From positions 97,961,242 through 98,025,241 of the forward strand of contig JAYGXS010000002.1 of NCBI GenBank assembly GCA_036362985.1: a stretch of 64,000 nucleotides of DNA. Direction: 5' to 3'. The position numbers and the translations under genes are program-made. The notes below the pieces were generated by a model. The model was not told the DNA's origin. It ran no database searches and worked only from the letters and a program-made list of their open reading frames with translations. Source of the stretch: Ligula intestinalis (taxonomy: Eukaryota > Platyhelminthes > Cestoda > Diphyllobothriidea > Diphyllobothriidae). Below are positions 10,561-21,634 of this stretch, piece after piece. Position 1 is the stretch's first letter; every line of letters begins with the position of its first letter.

Positions 10561-11150
10561 AAAATACACCACACCACTAACAACCAAAGGTACCCTAGTA
10601 GTTCATCCCGTGGACCCTAAATGATTAATTAGAAAGCCCTGACTGATAGTTTACTGTGCCCTCATTGGTTATTTTCATATGTGCAGTACCTTAGCCGCGT
10701 AACATCGATCCAATTGTAATTAAAGTCACGGTGCCCAATGAGCCTGTGGGATACGAAGTAATCCGACCAGATAATAAACGATAGAACGTATCCCGATATT
10801 TATAAGCTAGTAGATATGGAAAGGCGTGGAAAGCCAGACTGTTATGCATAATTAAATAAGGTGTAACAAGCGTAGAATGTAAGTAATATGCAAGTGTCTC
10901 CCAGGCAAGTGCAGTCCAGCCATGAAGGGGCCGGAGTCCAGAGGCGTAGTCCGGCAAGTAGATCACCGGGTACGGAAAACCACAACCGAACAACAAATCA
11001 TCGGTTCTGGGCGTGACTGAGCGTGAACAACTCCTCCGCAGTTTGTGCACTGACCTTGAGAATTAGTTGGCCAGTAAACCAGACAGAGGGTGACCTTGAA
11101 TAGCCTGTCCCCGCGGCGTCCGAGCAAAGCATGTCTTCGAAATAAAAGGT
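10560..11150. other. no gene recognised
   Basis: Open frames on the minus strand (for example 10691-11050) show no domain. Part of 10590-10680 matches sequence next to other S2 copies (tagtnnttc..gtggnnyctaaatgattn). Confidence 0.3.
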
Positions 11151-11151
11151 C

Positions 11152-11245
11152 GCTACAAGTCTCGTAGCTCAATGGTAGAGCGTTGGCTGCTCAAAAGCCT
11201 TCCCTTCTGTGTGGCTTCGACTCCCACCGAGACCGCACACAATTG
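11152..11245 (+). repeat. tRNA-derived SINE S2, best preserved head
   Basis: A near-complete tRNA shape can be drawn: six-pair acceptor stem GTCTCG/CGAGAC, D arm GCTC-aatggta-GAGC, T arm GTGGC-TTCGACT-CCCAC with one mismatch. The anticodon arm has only a three-pair stem and a nine-base loop, so it is a tRNA-derived SINE head rather than a tRNA gene. The tail is acaattgggtca. Confidence 0.6.
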
Positions 11246-11275
11246 GGTCAATCAAAGGGGGTCCTTATTGTTTTG

Positions 11276-11400
11276 ACCGTGGAGAAGAGAGAGTAGAGTG
11301 TGGGGATATGAGGGCAAGGTAGGGTGGAATGGGAGGAGAAAGAAAGGATGGTAAAATAGAGATATCAAGGGAACAAGTGGAGAGGTAGAGCAAGAGGAGA
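11276..11400 (+). repeat. purine-rich low-complexity tract
   Basis: Strongly purine-biased plus strand (repeated gga, gaga, aggg words) after the S2 copy. No coding signal. Confidence 0.5.
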
Positions 11401-11580
11401 CATTAGCGTCTGTTTTTAACTAGTGGATGGTGGAAGATCAATCGAATAACCGGGGCTTTAGGCACGCGACTGAAGCAATGATGACTCTGACCGAATTTAA
11501 GTAAAAAACGGTAACCCCATAAATCCCACGTGTCTGCGGTAGCGTGGGAACGTACCTTTAGCCTGCGATCAGGTGATGGT
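11400..11580 (+). repeat. dispersed direct repeat R3, copy 2
   Basis: Second copy of the repeat at 9990-10190, same strand. It directly abuts the Penelope terminus that starts near 11640. Confidence 0.5.
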
Positions 11581-11639
11581 ACATAGCCATTTATCATTTT
11601 GAAGGTAAAATGGAAAACTCTGAGGCTACTGGAAGTTAC

Positions 11640-13530
11640 AGTGTTTACTGCAAACTTATGAAAACCCTTTTGCTTCCCAATAGTGAAAAATATGCGAGTT
11701 TCAGGAAGCAGTTCAGAAGAGGAGGACGCGATCACTGGAAAAAGAGTTTCACTTTCCTGACGTTTCGGATTCCGTCGGGAATCCTTTATCATAGGTGATG
11801 GTAGGATAGTCATAGTAATGCACAGATACGGTTGTAAAATGCACAGGTTGCATGGTATTTGTAGTTCATTGTAGTCATCCGCGTGATAAATATTCTTTCT
11901 GTAACCACCGCTTGGGTCTTACGGGATGCGGTACTGGCTTGAGAGTTCGCGGTCGATTCACTTATTGCCACAATTGCCTTGTCAGCATCCGATGCGGGCC
12001 TGAAAATTGCATGACAATTATGCCCGCTGTCGTCAGATTTCTTGCTGCGCCTGGCCTTTCCCACGTGACTGATTATCCTGCTCAGGAAACTTCTCAGTAC
12101 ACCGTATGGGAACGCCAAATCTTTGCGCTTGTTGATAGACCGGGGGCCGGAGAACCATGACTCGAGCAGCTCGCGACTCACGCGGTTGTCCTCACTTGCG
12201 AGGATTTCGGCCTCGCCAAACTTGAAAATATGGCCGGGTCCCGTTGAGTGAGCTGCAACCTGGGAGTTGACGTCTTTCTTCCTCACCGCTGCTGCATGCT
12301 TGGCCATTCGCGTCTGGAGTAATCTCCCGGTTTCTTTGACGTATTTGCTTTGACAGCAACTATACCAGATCCGGTAAACGACTCCAGCCGTTTCCTGCCG
12401 TGGCAGTGGGTCTTTCGGCTTCATGACCCGTGCCTGATGGTTGCTTCCGGCCTGTGTGCAACTCCAAATCCAAGTGGGGTGAGTAGCCGGCTGACCGTTT
12501 CCGATACATTCTTCACGTACGGAAGAGCTCGCCAAAAGTTTGGACCAGCTGGACATGGCTTCTTCTCTCGTTTGCGTATGCATTGGTTGACAATATTGCG
12601 TGGGAAACCATTCGCTATCAGTAACCGTCGAAGATGTTGTAATTCAGCAACTTTGTCTTCCACTTCGCTGCAATGCGAATCAAAGTGCCGGTAAAGCGCT
12701 CATACGCAGCTGTTTTTTGTGACCAATTGGCTGGTTGCTGAAGTTCAGGATTTTTCTAGTGTTGGTTGCTTTACTGAACACTTTAGTTTTTAGGCTACCC
12801 CCATTTTGCGGCAAACGAGGACATTCAGGAAGGTCAGCCGGTTGTTCTCTTCTTCCTCAGTCGTAACTTGAATTTCCGGAAAAACGGCGTTCAGACGTTC
12901 CTTGAATGTCAGTACCTGACTCCGCTTAATAACGAAAAAGGTGTCGTCCACATACCGAGTCCAGAATTTCCGTTTTCGGTGTCAAAAAACGAGCATCTCC
13001 AATCGTTGCAGGACAGCTTCTGCTATGAGTCTGAAAAAGGGTGAACCCATTGGCGTGCCCTTCACCTGCTCGTAGATAGTTCCATTGAAGGTAAAATGCG
13101 TCTTCAGGCAGAAATTTAGGAGCTGGAGAATTTGGGCATGCCCGAGGCGATTCTCCGTTTCATATTATTTCTCTCGTAGGAGTAGTTGAATAGTCTCGAC
13201 GGCCAGGTCCTGTGGAATAGAAGCAAAAAGGGACGTGACATCAAAGGAAACCATGATATCATTTGGCTGGAGGTTTACCCCTATAAGATTCTCCAAGAAT
13301 TTTGTTGACGACCTGACTGTTGTGTCTGAATCAGCGGTCAAGTATTTGAGCCGTCGCAACAGCCACTTTGCCAGTCTGTAGGTTGGAGTTCCTTTGAGAC
13401 ATACGATTGGCCGGAGGGGTGCGCCCTCCTTGTGCACCTTCGGGAGACCACAGAAGCGGGTCAGGGCCGGTTCTTTCTAAAAAACACTGCGATTCCTTTC
13501 GAGTGGTCCCACCCAATTTTCATCAACTGA
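11640..13530 (-). mobile_element. Penelope-like retroelement (RT plus GIY-YIG), decayed but the most complete minus copy
   Basis: Reading on the minus strand from 13530 to 11640. RT motif A is SFDVTSLFASIP (about 13230-13250). Next are KGTPMGSP (13039-13060), the catalytic RYVDDTF (Asp-Asp codons at 12943-12948), and a FLNVLV block. A linker PYVKNVSE..RLLTPLG follows, then the GIY-YIG domain in frame 11810-12583: YRIWYSC, YVKETGR, H..GPGHIFKF and SRELLESWF. Several frameshifts and a stop between KGTPMGSP and RYVDD make it inactive. The YVGETGR of the relative at 54.4-55.2 kb is YVKETGR here, so a glycine is lost. The terminal motif with a 7-bp hairpin lies at 11752-11805. Confidence 0.85.
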
Positions 13531-14950
13531 TAACTAGATTTTCCACTTTTGAATGAGATATATTTTTATTGTTTATTGCTCTACTAGTATTCTCCTATAG
13601 CCCATGAAAGTAAAGTGTTCCTTTCTATTACACTACACAGCAGAGGATATGTGTTTAATATCAGGCATCATCCGATTTCGTCCAAAAAGACATCTGTTAC
13701 CCTTAAATATGCCGAAAAATGGACAGTTTGTCAGGATCAGATCCATTCATTCGATCAAAATAGCGGCCAAATGTATTCTAAAGTACAAAGTCCGATTTTT
13801 TACCAGGAATTCGCATGAAACCATACCAACCATCCTCTAGGTCGGGTTTTAGCCACCTTCTATCGGCAGTCTCCATGAAGTGCAAAGTGTGAGGTGTTGG
13901 TACCCAAACGGAAAGATGTTTTGGGGTCCGCAGGATGGCCCGTATCAAACAAATGTTTAGGAAGGGTTGAGCGCCGAATTCTGTTTTCTAACTTCAGAAG
14001 ACGTCTAGGCAGGTGCCACGCTCTAGGAAGAATGGAAATTACGGTAAATTCCCTATCTCATGAAATGTCAAGTGAAATTCTTAAACATTTCCGATTGGAA
14101 CGTTCTGATTAATTTTGAGTGTAATACAGATTATCATGCAAATTAATCTTAATATATTTCAGTCATATCAGGATACCTTTGATCACCTGTCAACACCTGT
14201 AGATATTTTGATCGCCTGCAAACATTATGCGCTGTAAAAATGGCTACTTAAGTAGTATGCATTTGCACATTGATTTTCACTGCTCTTATACGGTAAAATA
14301 TATTTTACGGATGTATGCACAAAAAATTACTTCCTTAATTCGTTTGATAGAGAATTGCTCATTCTTCAAATTATATACTTGAATAGAAGTTGGCTTTCGG
14401 CTTAAACAAAATTTGTTAGGACCGTGAAATGTGCATTCATAAAGCAACATATCTGTCCATTAAGTAATGCTGCCTATGAATAATACGAGGCGGTATATAT
14501 GCACAGCAAAATTTCGTTAGAGACATATGGCTTGACCCTCATGCTGTAGATAAATTTCTACTTATCCTAAGGCAGAATTAATACGGCATGTAGTTTGGGG
14601 ACCTCGATTGACAGTCTTCTGGCCGATCGAGTTCAAAATTATTCGGAACGTTGGAAAACGTTTATCAAACCGAAATATATCCGTTCTTCAAGTATGCCAA
14701 ATACCATCAAATGAGTACAATGAAGAATATTTTCTAAGTAGTTTCTACAGAATACATCCGAATTTATACTCAAAATAAATGAGAAAAATGTATACTAAAT
14801 AAAGTAGCCATTTATTAGAGATTAACACATTTGCAAGAAGTCAAAAGGATGCTCGTTAAAAAGCCGACAATCTAGCTTGACTTAAATATCTCGATATTTA
14901 GGACTACGTCCCAAATTAAGGGATTATTTGACAATCGAAAGAACACATTT
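13530..14950. other. AT-rich region without recognised genes
   Basis: Short frames at 13604-13840 and 13894-14112 carry no recognisable domain. No repeats shared with the rest of the window were noticed. Confidence 0.35.
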
Positions 14951-15310
14951 CAGAGTGCCAGTTGACGTTTACTGAATCTGCTGCATGGATAAGGAAGCCT
15001 GGTCTAGGGGTGGGAATTTTAATCAACCGATGCAACGAGCTACCGCCAGCATACACGGCCATGCGCAGTCACATGCAGTCGCGCCCAGTTAATTAGCACA
15101 CATCTCAATTTCGTTGCTGAGGTCCTGAAGAACCTTGACATCACTGACAGCTAATTACCGTATACCTCTATAGTTCCCCCCTTTTTAATGGTTGTTTTCT
15201 ACCTCCTTACAAACTGACGACTCCTGACATTTGATTGGTATACACACACTATAATTAGCTCCCATTTTTGTTGCTGTTTCTTATCTCGGACGATGGACTC
15301 CTGCAACATT
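14950..15310 (+). mobile_element. Penelope-like element, 3' tail
   Basis: Opens with a degraded KEAWSRGG..NQPMQRATA segment matching the C-terminal end of Penelope GIY-YIG proteins. It is similar to 20790-21000. The 3' non-coding part ends at a truncated core (CGGACGATGGACTCCTGCAAC, 15286-15306), the first half of the hammerhead-like terminal motif. No open frame survives. Confidence 0.5.
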
Positions 15311-15826
15311 GTAGTAGCTGAACGGTGGACAGTTTGATACCACGTTATCATTCTGATGAACTTTATCGGCCGGGAGGAGAGGTTATGAGAGGTAAGGCTC
15401 TACGACCGGATGATTATTCACGGTACTATCAGGTAGGAAGAGATTAGAATGTCGGGGTTCGGGACTATAAGCCAATGACTGAGGTGTGTTGTGAAAAACA
15501 GATTCATCTACTAAATATATAAAGTCTATTCGGTCTGATTCGTCAGTCCTGATCCGACATGGTACAAGGTATGGGGCAATATAAAACTATTCATTGATAG
15601 CTTGAAAGAGGGTGCTATGAGAAGAGGGTAAAGGCGAAACGGTACAAGAGGCATCTAAAAACTAGTGACGGTATGGAATTAGCTAAACCGAGAAATGTGA
15701 GACCTGATGTAGCAGTGGGCTTGCCAAGATGGGTTGACGTAGAAGCAACCCATCTGTAGCTACTACTACGCCAGGTAAATTGAATAGATATAAAGCATGG
15801 GACCCGTGGACTAGAGAGGAGTCTCA
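15310..15826. other. no gene recognised
   Basis: The segment ggtaaattgaatagatataaag at about 15773 resembles sequence near the RTE remnants at 55.3 kb. Otherwise unassigned. Confidence 0.3.
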
Positions 15827-15990
15827 AACACAATGACCGAAGGTCCCAGGTTCAAATCTCGGGGGTGCCAACCCTCGAGATTGGGTATAACTGGCTGATG
15901 ATGGCTAATAAGCCAGAAATGGCCATTCGGGTCTCCCTTTGCGTTGTCGGATCCACTTCAGATATAATTACGCCTACTGAAATGCACATA
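15826..15990 (+). repeat. SINE family S1, clear copy
   Basis: B-box-like GGTTCAAATCTCGGGG, then gggtataactggctgatgat, aataagccagaaatggccatt, gggtctccct and gtcggatccacttc. It ends directly at the TA that precedes the Tigger terminal repeat at 15991, so the transposon probably inserted into or beside this SINE. Confidence 0.6.
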
Positions 15991-16888
15991 CAGTGGAGTC
16001 CGGTTAATGTGGACACAGTTAATGTGGACAACCGCTTAATGTGGACAGTTGGCCAGGAACGGAATTTCTCCATAGTAAAATCCTCCGGTTACTCTGGACA
16101 GCCACCGCTTAATGTCGACAGCACCAAGCTGTCAACCGGTCCGTCGACCCACAGATTTTGTCAAAAATCCAGTCCAACTCGCCCGCGGCGGGGAATTCCC
16201 GCGTCCTGTTCGCCACAGGGAAGAACGCATGGATGACGTCTGGGCTGTGGGAAAATTTCTTACGAGAACTTGACCTCGAAATGGGGCACCAGAAGCGCAA
16301 GATCCTTCTCTTGGCAGATAACTGCAGTGCCCACACTCGAGTCGAAGGACTGAGGAACATCGATTTTTGCCACCCAACACAACTTCAGTTCTGCAACCCT
16401 GTGATCAGGGCATCATTCGATCTCTTAAAGCCTTCTTTCGGACCGCGATCCGGCGAGAGATTTTGCAGATCATCCAAGACCTAGTGGAAGACGATGAGAC
16501 TGGCATGCGTTTGGCTCACAACGTTGTGAAGAAGATTGACGTTCTTCAAGCCATGGAGATGTGGAGCACTTCGTGGAAAAAGGTGATGTCGGAGACAATC
16601 GTAAATTGCTGGAGGAAAGGGGGCTTCGTCACCACTGAAGAGGAAGTTGCAGAGAATGAAGTCGTGATTCCGATCCCAGAAAACGTGACAGAGGACAGGA
16701 TCGAGAGTTTTCTAGAGTGGGTTTCAATCGATGTTACCGTAGGTACTTTAATGGAGGGGATTTTCTGTAGGCGGTTTAAACGAAGCTCGTTCAAAATCCG
16801 ACATCCGATAAAGCTGCACGGTAATCACTACCGTAACCCTTTTTTGAAGGTTAAAAAAACTTTCAGAATTTCGGTTGACGTTTCATGA
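15991..16888 (+). mobile_element. pogo/Tigger-like DNA transposon, internally deleted
   Basis: A terminal repeat CAGTGGAGTCCGGTTAATGT preceded by TA, with subterminal ttaatgtggac repeats, leads straight into the C-terminal half of a DDE transposase. Visible blocks are LLLADNCSAHT (second catalytic Asp context) and, in the next frame, LPPNTTSVLQPCDQGIIRSLK (third Asp region); a frameshift lies near 16365. The CENP-B-like N-terminal DNA-binding part and the first catalytic region are missing. No matching right terminal repeat was found before 17000. It is a non-functional relic of a cut-and-paste transposon. Confidence 0.75.
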
Positions 16889-16889
16889 G

Positions 16890-17430
16890 CTAAGAAACAT
16901 AGACAGAACAGGGAACTGCGCTTACACCCAAGCTGGGTACTCGAAAGAAAGATATCATTTGCCTTAACGTCCCCTCGGTCACCGTTAGATCAAGATTGCA
17001 TTTTTAAAAACCCACCACACCGATGCGGGGGGGGAAGTGTGTGAGTTATGTGCATCGCAAGTCTACCGTTACTGTAATCCAGCGAAAGTCGTCATCCTTG
17101 TACCAACCTGTTTTGGAGCACACTGCGTATGTCCTCAAAATCGAGGGTGGAACTGACGTGTTGACCGTCTTTCTCCTTTTATTATATTCAAACTGCGCAC
17201 TTGCGTAATCTCAAGGGTGAATATTTTAATGGTTCAATTTACAAAATTGCGAAAAAACCGCACCCGACTCTGTGATTAAACTCTCGGCTCTCGGTGGGGC
17301 TTCGATAGCTGAGTTGATTACAGCTCTGACTGTTTGCCTTAACGCATCAAATAAACTAAAATATACTAGCCGTTTTCCTTATTGAAAGGCTTTGTAAACG
17401 CCATACACACTTAAGAGGAGTGGCTTAGGA
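16890..17430. other. no gene recognised
   Basis: Contains a short G run (about 17027-17034). A 61-codon frame at 17023-17208 has no recognisable domain. Confidence 0.3.
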
Positions 17431-17910
17431 ATATCCAGGAGCTGATTCGCAAGAATGCGTATCCTGATAAATATATAACAATTTATGTGGCTACGAAACA
17501 AACAGAACCCGCCACACGTATTGTAGAAGAGAAGACACTATTTCTCAAAGTTCGATTTAAAGGAAATGGGGCAAGTGAACTCGTGAAAAGACGCCTTGAC
17601 CAGCAAAAAGAGTTGGTGTATTATTCCCAACCAACCCGGTCTTATATGTGGCACGGAAGGAAAGGTTACCAGCCCAGACCACCCCCATGTGCATCTACTC
17701 CTTAACTTGCTCCTATGGAGCAGGTTATATTTGTTAGGAATATTCCTTACGACCGGCCTTGGCAAGCTGTCAGGTCACGTTATCGGTCCGTTCACAGACG
17801 AATGCTCGCACGGACGGGCGCGCGCGAAGGAGCCGCAGTCATATGAGGCGGATAGGATAGAAGCCTGTGGAGCCGCTAGGCACCTCAGGATTAAATCTGA
17901 TTGGTCCCAT
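17430..17910 (+). mobile_element. Penelope-like element fragment (RT end to GIY-YIG)
   Basis: Plus-strand frames give LFLKVRFKGNGASELVKRRL, the conserved RT/endonuclease linker (compare ISLPFKGDNVSNTIKRRM in the 18.4-19.3 kb copy). This is followed after a frameshift by MCIYSLTCSYGAGYI, the start of the GIY-YIG domain, which ends in a stop. Inactive relic of the same subgroup as 18.4 and 50.2 kb. Confidence 0.6.
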
Positions 17911-18114
17911 CTATAACCTTTCTTAGCATATATTCCGTTTTAGAGGGATAAAATATATGACTTCCTTTCCTTACGACCTTGTTCGTTGTCCTCCTTGTTG
18001 GACTGATACAAAGAGATTGGGGCGTCACAAATCTAGCTTTGTACGGCAATTGCAAGAATATTTGTCGCACGAGCTGGTGCCTATCCAAAGGCATAGGGGA
18101 ACATCTCTCCGCAT

Positions 18115-18200
18115 TTTGAAGCAAGCAAATATGGCAGAATTTATTCGATCAAATAAATTTCGTGACGGCTCGTCAGCTGCGGCCCGTCTTTGCATGAATG
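18115..18200 (+). repeat. inverted partial copy of the adjacent Penelope coding sequence
   Basis: Reads gaagcaagcaaatatggcag and on to gcagctgcggcccgtc. It is almost identical to the minus strand at 19220-19300, the coding start of the neighbouring Penelope frame. The pair flanks the element as inverted repeats about 1.1 kb apart. Confidence 0.75.
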
Positions 18201-18367
18201 AATAACAAGTGGGTTATAGCACAATTTGAATAACAACAAAATCGATAAAATCAAGGTCAAATTTACGCATAAGCGAACATTCATATTGTCAACGTAACTC
18301 GGGAAAGGGCGGAAATTTAGGAGGGGAAAACAACACAAAAGTGAACAAAAGGTGACGAAATGTAGGC

Positions 18368-19252
18368 CTATGGACCCCAAGGCAGCTGTAGGTTAGCCAC
18401 ATGTTCTAATTGCTTACATAGGTCGGGTTTCTCCCGCCGTATGTAGGCTGCTTCCATGTAGCGTAATGTCCGGTTTGTTCGTGCTCGAGCAAGAACTCGG
18501 AAAGATTTTTTCGGATCGACAGAGTGACCACTGTCCAATAGATGTTTTGTAATAGAGGACCGAGGTACTCTGTTTTCCTGTTTAAAAAGCCAAGAGGGTA
18601 AATGTTCAGCTGCCCTGGTCGCCAATTGCCTTTGCGCTCGCCCGATGTACTCGCATCCGCAAGTGCATGTAAATTCATAGACGCAGTTTGGAGTGGCGTG
18701 CAAAGGCAAGGCATCTTTTGTCCCGTTAACGGGAAGGCCTTTAATAGGGCTGAGGAACACCAATGCAGCTGCATTGTACGTTCTCTCTATGGTGCATCGC
18801 ATACGTCGTTTGATTGTGTTTGATACATTGTCACCTTTGAAGGGCAGAGATATAAAAACGAGCTTTTTTGGAACAAACTGTTCCGTAATTTTCAGCCGTA
18901 AAGGTTTACTGTATTTCTGAATGAAACTTGAAGGATATCCACGTTTAAGTAGGGCGTATTTGATGCTGGAAATTTCTGTTGGTAATGTTTCATTGCTGCA
19001 AATTTTCTCAACTCGCTGGAAGAGAGTTAGTACCAAGTTTCGTTTCCACTGGATTGGTACAAAACTAGCAAAGTGTAGGTACTGGCCCTTCCAGGTAGCC
19101 TTGTAATAAACACTTCGCCTTATTGAACCATCAGCCTCTCTAAACAGGAGGACGTCAAGAAAAGGCAACTTGTTGTTTTGCTCCATTTCCATCGTGAACT
19201 TTATTTTTGGATGCAGTTTATTCATGACGGGCCGCAGCTGACGAGCCGTCAT
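18368..19252 (-). CDS. Penelope-like RT C-terminus plus GIY-YIG endonuclease, 294-aa open frame
   Basis: Longest intact Penelope frame here. RT thumb-side region: residues about 25-45 hold NNKLPFLDVLLFREADGSI, the conserved block after the YVDD motif. Then the linker LPFKGDNVSNTIKRRM, then the GIY-YIG domain: NCVYEFTCTCGCEYIGRAQRQL..R..EHLPS (about residues 188-220), HLLDSGHSVD, SFRVLARARTNRTLRYMEAAYI with the catalytic-type Glu. The RT palm (motif A to YVDD) is missing upstream, where the sequence breaks off at about 19345. It could still encode a stable nuclease domain but not a complete retroelement protein. Confidence 0.8.
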   Translation of the reverse strand: MTARQLRPVMNKLHPKIKFTMEMEQNNKLPFLDVLLFREADGSIRRSVYYKATWKGQYLHFASFVPIQWKRNLVLTLFQRVEKICSNETLPTEISSIKYALLKRGYPSSFIQKYSKPLRLKITEQFVPKKLVFISLPFKGDNVSNTIKRRMRCTIERTYNAAALVFLSPIKGLPVNGTKDALPLHATPNCVYEFTCTCGCEYIGRAQRQLATRAAEHLPSWLFKQENRVPRSSITKHLLDSGHSVDPKKSFRVLARARTNRTLRYMEAAYIRREKPDLCKQLEHVANLQLPWGP

Positions 19253-19639
19253 GAAATTTATTTGATCGAATAAATTCTGCCATATTTGCTTGCTTCAAAT
19301 TTCTTCTGGGAAAAGATGTTTCACATCTCTCCGCATTGTTGAAAAAGAAGCATTCCAGATGATATGTTAGGTTCCACCGAACAACCCCAAATCTCTGGGT
19401 CAGCGTTTGCTGGCAACAGCAGAAGAGACAGCTGTCCGGTTAAGGAAGCCGGTCTTGTGCGCGCAAAAGAACCCAAGTGCTTGCAATTTCTGCGTTTTCT
19501 TCCTCTCTCTCCTTACTCCTGGTCCGACTTCAACAACCTCTCACTGCCGACTAAAAATTCGCCTATTAGTGACTCCTAATCCCCATCTCCTATGCCCATT
19601 ACTAATTTTCATTAAAAACCGACCATAATTGATATAAAC

Positions 19640-20165
19640 AGGCTGTCAGGTTGGGTGACACACTGTCGCAAGTGGCGGCCCACATCCATGAGACGGGCCA
19701 CGACATTAACTTTGCAGCGACAAGGATAATTGCTCACGCTTAGAGCAAGACCGAACGCGAGCTAATTAAGGTCTGGGCCTCTGATGAAAACTCAGTGAAC
19801 AGATGTGTTGAGTTGGCGCCCGCGTATATCGCTCTACGTAGGAACACCCGCATGGCGGACACTGCTGATTAATGAATCCCCCCTTCCCTCTACCCGTATG
19901 ACGTTCGACTAGCTCATACACCCCCCCTCTTCGTGGAAGCTATTATCCGTGAAGGTGAAGTTTTTCTACCTACCTCCCCCTCCATCCATTTTTTCTCCCT
20001 CTAACCCCCCCATCCTATGAAGTTTAATTGGTTTCCACCCCCTATAACTATCGCTTGCTTTTCGTGGACGCTTTTATCTCAGAGCTTTCGGACTCCCGCA
20101 AGAGCCCAAAAGCTCAGAATAATAAATAACTTGATCCGGTGCTCGAATTGCCTTCTTCCTCGACA
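19640..20165 (+). mobile_element. Penelope-like GIY-YIG C-terminus and terminal sequence
   Basis: 19640-19865 translates as RLGDTLSQVAAHIHETGHDINF..TRI and VWASDENSVNRCVELAPAY, the C-terminal half of a Penelope GIY-YIG domain with one stop. Downstream non-coding sequence ends in the terminal motif region (20085-20125). There CAGAGCTTTCGGACTC-CCGCAA-GAGCCCAAAAGCTC forms a 14-base hairpin in place of the usual CTGATGA core. Confidence 0.6.
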
Positions 20166-20290
20166 TGTTTATCTTTGATCGCCCTCGCATTTAAATGTAA
20201 TGGCCCGATGAGAATTTATCGAAAGTTTTCGTATGCTTGCCAAACTCCTTATCTGAATCCGCTGATGGGAACATTTTGCAACTTTGAACT
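20165..20290 (+). repeat. Penelope-type terminal repeat variant
   Basis: Contains gagaatttatcgaaagttttcg and gcttgcc, shared with 38640-38700 and, more loosely, with 33440-33480 where the full CTGATGATGAATTAATCGAAA is present. Confidence 0.4.
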
Positions 20291-20569
20291 ATAAACTTCA
20301 ATTTTGGTCATGACACTATATGGGTTAGCCGACCTGATATACGTGTACCGACCGCGCTATCTATCAATGGTGTGAGCATGATGGGTTTAAACACTTTACG
20401 AATATGTAACTCCATAATCAAAACACGAAACAGAGTTTACGCCCGAGCTCTTATTCAAAAGATAAAGAACTTTTGTCTTAACCTCTCCAGGTATTTGCAT
20501 GGAAAAAAAAGAGGAGTGGACAATCTCTGAATAATTTTCTGTATTTTCCTGAATCCCAATGAACAATCT

Positions 20570-21000
20570 GGGGTAGTGTACCACATCCCTTGCTCATGCT
20601 GTCCTTGTAACTATACAGGGCAAACTCTACGCATGCTTGGATCGTGCGCACATTTAAATAAACTTGCGGTAGGACTAGGTGACAAATTCTCAGAAGTTAC
20701 AACGCATTTACCTATGGAACAGGCCATAAGTTCAACTTTGCGGTCGTCAACGTACTCGCTCATGCCGGAAAAAAGACGAGCCGGAAATTGATCGGAGCCT
20801 GGTCCACGCAAGGGAATTCAATCAACCGATATATCGAGTTGCTGTCGGCGTACAGAGCCCTGTACAGCCACGTATAGTCAGGATCTGACGTCCGTCACAT
20901 TTGAGTAGCCCAATTTTCGTTGCTGACGACCTGATAAACGTTAACGTCAGCGACATCTTATAAGCGTATCCTACCCTCCCTTTTATCGTTGTGGATTAAG
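20570..21000 (+). mobile_element. Penelope-like GIY-YIG fragment and tail
   Basis: 20570-20700 translates as VYHIPCSCCPCNYTGQTLRML...EVTTH, matching VYKIPCGSCDAVYCGQTGK of the copy at 61.3 kb. The 20790-21000 tail resembles 14990-15200. Stops and deletions make it inert. Confidence 0.55.
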
Positions 21001-21600
21001 CTCTTACGATCAGGTTACCTCCTTGAAAAATTCTTGGCCGCGAACGGTTTGAAATTTTTAAGCAATGGCGTGTCAAGAGGAGAATACTTATTTTCAACGC
21101 TGGTGCTGAGAAACTCTCAGAAACTAGTACACACCAATAAGCCGGATAGAAAACGACAAAGGCTGAGTCGCTTCATTATATCATATAAAAATTTTTGTGC
21201 TAACAGCATTGGAATTACCTACTGCATACTTAGGAACTAAGCTAACTCGGCTGTTACGTCTGTTTTTATCAACTCTGAACAAAGTTTACAAGTTAAGACA
21301 TTTACCTAGTAGTCAGTCAAAGCTCGAGCATATCTGCTGCTTAAATTCTAAACATAATCGTCTTAAGTTAAAAGATTCGACCCCTAAAGGATTCTTGTAT
21401 CAGCAAAGTGGAGTCTTAGGCTTTCTATCTCGTATATAAGACAAAAACTCCATATGTTAACCTTTTGTGCTGCAAATACAATTGTTGTACGCAGTTATGC
21501 AGACCAGAAGCCAAATTCAAAACTTGGCGCGACGTGGACTCGAACTCAAAACCGCTTCTTCACGAGGTCGCGTCTCGTACCATCATGCCACCGACGCACG
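21000..21600. other. no gene recognised
   Basis: Two short frames (20989-21240, 21197-21439) without domains. The CR1-like element starts somewhere near the end of this stretch. Confidence 0.3.
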
Positions 21601-21634
21601 GTATGAGACAAGATCTAAAAGTCTTACCAATTGA

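Noticed and set aside
10691..11050. 119-codon minus-strand frame
   Set aside because: No domain and it lies in SINE-flanked sequence; not shared with any other copy in the window.
11852..12160. Plus-strand frames of about 100 codons across the 11.8-12.7 kb Penelope region
   Set aside because: Antisense shadows of the minus-strand GIY-YIG and linker sequence.
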